64,000 nt of DNA from an uncultured Clostridia bacterium. GTDB lineage: Bacteria > Bacillota > Clostridia > Oscillospirales > Acutalibacteraceae. The first letter of the stretch is position 1. Each line of letters begins with the position of its first letter. The DNA lies in assembly GCA_946407065.1 (NCBI GenBank), contig CAMJMQ010000001.1:186001-250000 (forward strand), read 5' to 3'. A program made the translations under genes and the position numbers. This document shows, piece by piece, positions 60,386 to 64,000 of this stretch. Below the pieces are notes generated by a model. It had not been told where the DNA came from. It saw only the letters and a list, made by a program, of their open reading frames with translations, and made no database searches.

Positions 60386-61347
60386 GTTTTTTGCTCCAAT
60401 AACTTATTCAAATGCTTAGTAATGAAATTACATACAATATGTACTGCAAACGCAGAAATCAATATCAATAAAACTGTTACAACGAGATTCAAAGGAAACA
60501 TCATACTCGGTAACAAATAATACACTAAATACTGAACCAAATATATCTCTAAGGTCGTTTTTGACAATAACTTGATCACTTTTCCGAAAGGATTATCCAA
60601 GCGGATTTTATCCTTCTCTTCCAGCAGAACAAATAGATTCAGTAAAGCAATCACAAAAGAAAACGTCACAATATGGCTTATGATTTGGAACTGAGACAGA
60701 GCCGCATATCGTCTGAATGCGAAGGCGCTTGCAAAATACAGGACAACGCTGATCACAAGTGCAATCACAGCTCCCGCAATACTTCCATTGCGTTTGCCGT
60801 TGTTGATTCTCTCTCTGAAAAACGCTCCCGCAAGCATGGATTCCATAAACAGGAATTTAGCCATGTAATCCTCGACGACATCGATTTTGTAGACAGAGCG
60901 ATCAAAAACAAACAGATAGCATATTATCTCTGCTGCGAACACTGCTATCATGATGTATTGCAGTTTCACGCCGAATCTATGATGAAGAAACAGAAATATA
61001 TAATAGAAGATATACAGCAGCATGATCGAGCCGATAAAGTGATAGTATGTCGGGTATACAAAAAGCTTGACAACACCCCATACATTACTCACACTCATAT
61101 ACCCAATCGCCAACGCGATCGCTGTCACAAGCCAAACAACCGGATAGATTCTGAAAATGCGTTTCAAATACCAAATCGGAAAGCTCTGTTTCAGGTTATA
61201 CAAGCAAAAGCCGGAAACAGCAAAGAATATCACATCGCCCAACATTCCGCCTGTTGCCATAGCGGGGATCGGCCATATATGCCCGAAATGAGAGTTAGTG
61301 ATGAATATCGCGGCAATCGCCTTGAGAATTTCAATGAACCCAAACAA
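60382..61347 (-). CDS. Membrane acyltransferase (acyltransferase 3 family)
   Basis: About 321 residues from a TTG at 61347, chosen because AGGAG lies seven bases upstream; the frame is open to ATG 61416, inside the previous gene. About ten hydrophobic segments. AAIFITNSHFGHIWPIP contains the conserved His near the start, then GDVIFFAVSGFCLYNL and IYPVVW. It probably acetylates a polymer sugar. Second such enzyme in the operon (the other is at 24,172). Confidence 0.85.
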   Translation of the reverse strand: MFGFIEILKAIAAIFITNSHFGHIWPIPAMATGGMLGDVIFFAVSGFCLYNLKQSFPIWYLKRIFRIYPVVWLVTAIALAIGYMSVSNVWGVVKLFVYPTYYHFIGSIMLLYIFYYIFLFLHHRFGVKLQYIMIAVFAAEIICYLFVFDRSVYKIDVVEDYMAKFLFMESMLAGAFFRERINNGKRNGSIAGAVIALVISVVLYFASAFAFRRYAALSQFQIISHIVTFSFVIALLNLFVLLEEKDKIRLDNPFGKVIKLLSKTTLEIYLVQYLVYYLLPSMMFPLNLVVTVLLILISAFAVHIVCNFITKHLNKLLEQKT

Positions 61348-61369
61348 ACTCTTTGCTCCTACATCAATC

Positions 61370-62035
61370 TTACTTTGACTCGTTTTGCTGTTTTTCAGCA
61401 ACGTAATCATCAACAATCTCTTGTATCTCTTTCGGCAGCTTTTGTGAGTGAGTGATCACCTTATAAATTGTCCAGAAAATACATCTGATATCCTGGAAAA
61501 AGCTGTGGTGATATCGGTAATATAACTGAAGTCTCAATTTAAGCGGACGTACCTGCTCTAAATAGAAAGCATCCGGATCGTCAGAGGTTGTAAAGCCCTT
61601 GAATTGCTCAAAATTCGCCATGCTCGCCCAGTCGGTGATGCCGGGCTTCAAATCAAGAATCGGCATTTCCTTTTCTGTGTACATATTGATATAATACTGC
61701 AACTCCGGGCGAGGACCGACAAAAGACATCTGACCGATCAAAACATTGATCAACTGCGGCAGCTCATCTAACTTTGATTTTCTGAGAAAATGTCCCATGC
61801 GGGTAATGCGATCATCTTTATCACCGACGTTCCATTTCCCTTTGCCCTCGCAATCGGGGATCATACTTCTGAACTTGAATATTCTGAAAACTTTTCCGTT
61901 TTTTCCGACACGCTCACCGCGAAAAAATACACCGCCGGGTGAATCGATCACAATCATCAGCGCCAATACCAACATTACAGGGGACAGAATGATTAACCCC
62001 AAAAAGCTGGCGACTATATCAAATAACCTCTTCAT
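61370..62035 (-). CDS. Priming undecaprenyl-phosphate sugar phosphotransferase
   Basis: 221 residues. One N-terminal membrane-embedded helix (LFDIVASFLGLIILSPVMLVLAL), then the bacterial sugar transferase domain: FFRGERVGKNGKVFRIFKFRSM, LRKSKLDELPQLINVL, MSFVGPRPEL, LKPGITDWASM. This is the short PglC/WecP-like class, which starts each chain by moving a sugar-1-phosphate to undecaprenyl phosphate. Its position as second gene fits the initiating step. The SDR next to it may make the sugar. Confidence 0.95.
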   Translation of the reverse strand: MKRLFDIVASFLGLIILSPVMLVLALMIVIDSPGGVFFRGERVGKNGKVFRIFKFRSMIPDCEGKGKWNVGDKDDRITRMGHFLRKSKLDELPQLINVLIGQMSFVGPRPELQYYINMYTEKEMPILDLKPGITDWASMANFEQFKGFTTSDDPDAFYLEQVRPLKLRLQLYYRYHHSFFQDIRCIFWTIYKVITHSQKLPKEIQEIVDDYVAEKQQNESK

Positions 62036-62043
62036 AGCTCACC

Positions 62044-62802
62044 TTACATATTCGCACCATCAACAGGAATGTTGGTAGCCGGCATAAACGAGGATTTATC
62101 GCTTGCCATGAATAAGACGGTATTTGCGATCTCTTCGGGAGACCCAAATCGATTGATTGCCTGATGGTGTCTCAGGAAATCGTCCACTCTCGGATGACCC
62201 TCTTTAATGAACTTATCCCAATAACTTCCTTCAAACGCAACGGCGCCGGGCATCACTGAGCATAGCTTAACGCCGGTAGGCGCCAGTTGTCTGCCGACGG
62301 TCGTTACATATGCGTTAAGAAAAGCCTTCGCAGAGGCATACAGAGGATTGCCTCTGAGCATGATCGCGGAGATAGAAGAAATATGGATCACCTTGCCACT
62401 GCCTCTCTCTACCATAGGAGGGATCAGCGCACTGTTCATATCGATCGCAGCAATTGCGTTGAATTTCAGTGCGTAGTTCCAATCTTCCGCTCCGCCCAAA
62501 TGATTGCGCGAGATCAATGATCCTCCGACATTGTGAACTACAATATCAAATGTACCGTATTGGCCAAGAAGATACTCGGAAAACGCTTTGGTATCACATT
62601 CCATGATATCTTTAACTTCGCACGCAAAAGACAGCGCACCGCTCTTAAGAGCCTCTGCTTTAACCTCTTCAAGAAGGTCTGCGGAGCGCGCTATCGCAAC
62701 GATATTGCAGTTTTCTGCTGCGAAACCTTTTGCAATTCCTCGTCCTATTCCTTTACTTGCTCCGACTATCAGAACATTCTTACCGCTAAGTCCAAGTTCC
62801 AT
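62044..62802 (-). CDS. Short-chain dehydrogenase/reductase (first gene of the operon)
   Basis: 252 residues of the classical SDR family: LIVGASKGIGRGIAKG (NAD(P) site), VHNVGGSLIS, ISSISAI (catalytic Ser) and LYASAKAFLN (Tyr-x3-Lys), then the end IPVDGANM. Substrate unknown; classical SDRs of this type often reduce ketones of small or activated sugars. It is the first gene after the operon promoter. Confidence 0.9.
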   Translation of the reverse strand: MELGLSGKNVLIVGASKGIGRGIAKGFAAENCNIVAIARSADLLEEVKAEALKSGALSFACEVKDIMECDTKAFSEYLLGQYGTFDIVVHNVGGSLISRNHLGGAEDWNYALKFNAIAAIDMNSALIPPMVERGSGKVIHISSISAIMLRGNPLYASAKAFLNAYVTTVGRQLAPTGVKLCSVMPGAVAFEGSYWDKFIKEGHPRVDDFLRHHQAINRFGSPEEIANTVLFMASDKSSFMPATNIPVDGANM

Positions 62803-62863
62803 TATTTTCCCCTTTATCTGTATTTACACATAATTACTCATAGTAACCCATTTTATCCATATA

Positions 62864-62892
62864 ATGATACTACAAATCGTATTTAATGTCAA
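62864..62892 (-). promoter_or_regulatory. Promoter of the polysaccharide operon
   Basis: On the minus strand TTGACA (62,892-62,887), a 17-base spacer and TATCAT (62,869-62,864) form a strong vegetative-type promoter, 62 bases before the first start codon. No other equally good promoter was noticed in front of the first genes. The leader is short, with no attenuator hairpin. Confidence 0.65.
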
Positions 62893-62956
62893 TTTTATAT
62901 CTTTTTCTGAGTAACAGAAAATCATGGAATATTATCAAAATTTTGGTGAAAAAGAT

Positions 62957-62994
62957 AAAACCCCTGAAAACATCGTCTGTTTTCAGGGGTTTTC
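62957..62994. terminator. Perfect bidirectional terminator upstream of the operon
   Basis: AAAACCCCTGAAAACA (62,957-62,972) and TGTTTTCAGGGGTTTT (62,979-62,994) form a perfect 16-bp stem with a six-base loop, flanked by A and T runs. It separates the gene pair on the right from the operon promoter. Confidence 0.85.
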
Positions 62995-63220
62995 CACTTA
63001 ATTATTCATTCTTTATTATGGCGTTATTAATCATAATATACAAGATCCATATCTCCTGCGTGGAGATCAAATAACGTTATTGCATCCATATAACATCGCA
63101 TATTATCACTCTTATTTATCAATCCGAAATACCTTTCCACACGCCAGTTTCTGTATATTATTCATTTGTTTCCATTCACTATAATTCGCTCAGACCGTGT
63201 TTTATTGATCAGGAAAATGC
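62995..63220. other. Spacer without genes
   Basis: AT-rich sequence between the terminator and the hypothetical gene. No open frame with start signals and no clear structure seen. Confidence 0.4.
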
Positions 63221-63898
63221 CTACTCGTCTTCACTCTCATCATCCTCTTCATCTTCATCGTCCAGCGATTCCAGAATCTCCATCAGCGTAGAGATCCGGT
63301 CATAAAGAACATTTAAAGCGCCTACAAGCACCACCGATTTTCCATCATTATCTTCAATGGTGTCCAATAAAGAAATCAGATGTACCGATGTCTCCAATTT
63401 ATTCTCATAATCCATATTCATAATGAACTGGCCTTTTTGCGCTTCATGATAATACTTCTCTACGATTTTTTCGAGATCTTTCTCTTCTGCCGTTACAATG
63501 GGCTTTTTCATTTGGAAATATGGGATTTTCGGATTGGTCACAAGGCAAAACAATATGCCGATCTTATCTTCGTCGCTGTTAAAAACAATGTTATCATAAA
63601 CAGAAGTCCAAATCTGAGAATAGAATTCATCTTCAGTAACTCCTTTTTCAATCAGACTATCGACTGCCTTCTCAACCAAGCCATTGTTTTTCCGACATTT
63701 AGCATAATCCTCATCTGAGAGCTCTTTATTCTCAAGACAGTATGAACAATCAGAGAAGATATCTTTTGCAATAAGGTGCCTAAATAAAGAAAATGCTATC
63801 CCTTTATCTTTCTCATCTTTTAAATAATTGAAATAGAATTCAGTGCAAACTTCCAAAATTCTTCCATCAACTGTTTGCAAAAATTTAATTCCGTCCAT
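63221..63898 (-). CDS. Hypothetical protein with acidic tail
   Basis: 225 residues, soluble, mostly helical, with two Cys (CSYC) at about residues 52-55 and an extremely acidic C-terminus (DDEDEEDDESEDE). AAGGAG lies before the ATG, 14 bases after the stop of the gene upstream, so both are probably one operon. No family recognised; there is no sign of a link with the polysaccharide genes. Confidence 0.7.
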   Translation of the reverse strand: MDGIKFLQTVDGRILEVCTEFYFNYLKDEKDKGIAFSLFRHLIAKDIFSDCSYCLENKELSDEDYAKCRKNNGLVEKAVDSLIEKGVTEDEFYSQIWTSVYDNIVFNSDEDKIGILFCLVTNPKIPYFQMKKPIVTAEEKDLEKIVEKYYHEAQKGQFIMNMDYENKLETSVHLISLLDTIEDNDGKSVVLVGALNVLYDRISTLMEILESLDDEDEEDDESEDE

Positions 63899-63912
63899 AG
63901 TATTCTCCTTAT

Positions 63913-64000
63913 TTATGATACTTTTGGTTGATCATTCCAACATATTTCTTCTCTGAGATCTACCTGATACTGATAATCATATTTCATTCCAAGCGCAACC
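63913..64000 (-). CDS. 3' end of a further minus-strand gene (partial)
   Basis: From the right edge a frame reads VALGMKYDYQYQVDLREEIC, then WNDQPKVS and TAA at 63,913. The protein begins outside the window and cannot be identified from 28 residues. It is followed closely by the 63,221 gene. Confidence 0.5.
   Translation of the reverse strand, partial: VALGMKYDYQYQVDLREEICWNDQPKVS

Noticed and set aside
59507..60520. Plus-strand 337-codon frame opposite transketolase N-subunit
   Set aside because: Long only because of codon bias on the coding strand; it has no domain pattern and overlaps two certain genes.
1..64000. CRISPR arrays, tRNA or rRNA genes
   Set aside because: No regularly spaced repeats, tRNA T-loop patterns or rRNA-like stretches were seen in reading the window.

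Overview
The window looks like a Gram-positive, spore-lineage anaerobe of the Oscillospiraceae, probably Ruminococcus. Three clues point there. The left edge carries the last calcium-binding repeat of a type I dockerin domain. There are 3' parts of two endospore genes, spoVT and spoVAD. Gene order and codon use look clostridial. R. bromii, which has both dockerins and spores, is a reasonable guess but is not proven.

Positions 1-13,300 are a mosaic of mobile DNA around a small piece of ordinary chromosome. From left to right it holds a dockerin protein end, small mobile-element-type genes, a 325-bp copy of the 3' end of rmlB, and a large serine recombinase read in frame into the 3' part of spoVT. 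Next come nfo (endonuclease IV) and a convergent 3' fragment of spoVAD. A second element follows with four orphan antitoxin-like proteins, a second large serine recombinase, a replication-relaxation-like protein, a RusA-like protein, a dead resolvase and a frameshifted helix-turn-helix-like gene. So two sporulation genes survive only as 3' parts, each broken next to recombinase-bearing DNA. Skin-like elements that interrupt sporulation genes are one explanation.

From 62,802 down to 13,579 almost everything lies on the minus strand as one very long cell-surface polysaccharide operon with overlapping or closely packed genes. A good sigma-A-type promoter sits just upstream (62,864-62,892). In transcription order it encodes: SDR; priming sugar transferase; acyltransferase; split transketolase; several glycosyltransferases with an EpsG-like polymerase; pyruvyl transferase; UDP-GlcNAc 2-epimerase; a flippase remnant; a Wzm/Wzt ABC exporter; a phosphonate module (PEP mutase, radical SAM-nucleotidyltransferase, phosphonopyruvate decarboxylase); two TagF-like transferases; a CDP-6-deoxyhexose module; a GtrB/SMR-pair/GT-C module; a dTDP-4-amino sugar module with an ATP-grasp ligase; a candidate CMP-ulosonic acid module (aldolase, CMP transferase, PfkB kinase); and rmlABDC for dTDP-L-rhamnose.

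The operon shows frequent module exchange. A 624-bp stretch of a glycosyltransferase gene is repeated without visible difference 7,080 bp away. There are broken second copies of the aldolase and CMP transferase, a chimeric ABC ATPase with a replaced N-terminus, and stubs of rmlA and of a Wzx flippase. The region of about 29-40 kb is visibly more AT-rich than its flanks. The predicted product is a complex glycopolymer that may carry phosphonate, pyruvate, amino-sugar and ulosonic-acid-like groups. The right edge holds an unrelated hypothetical gene pair.
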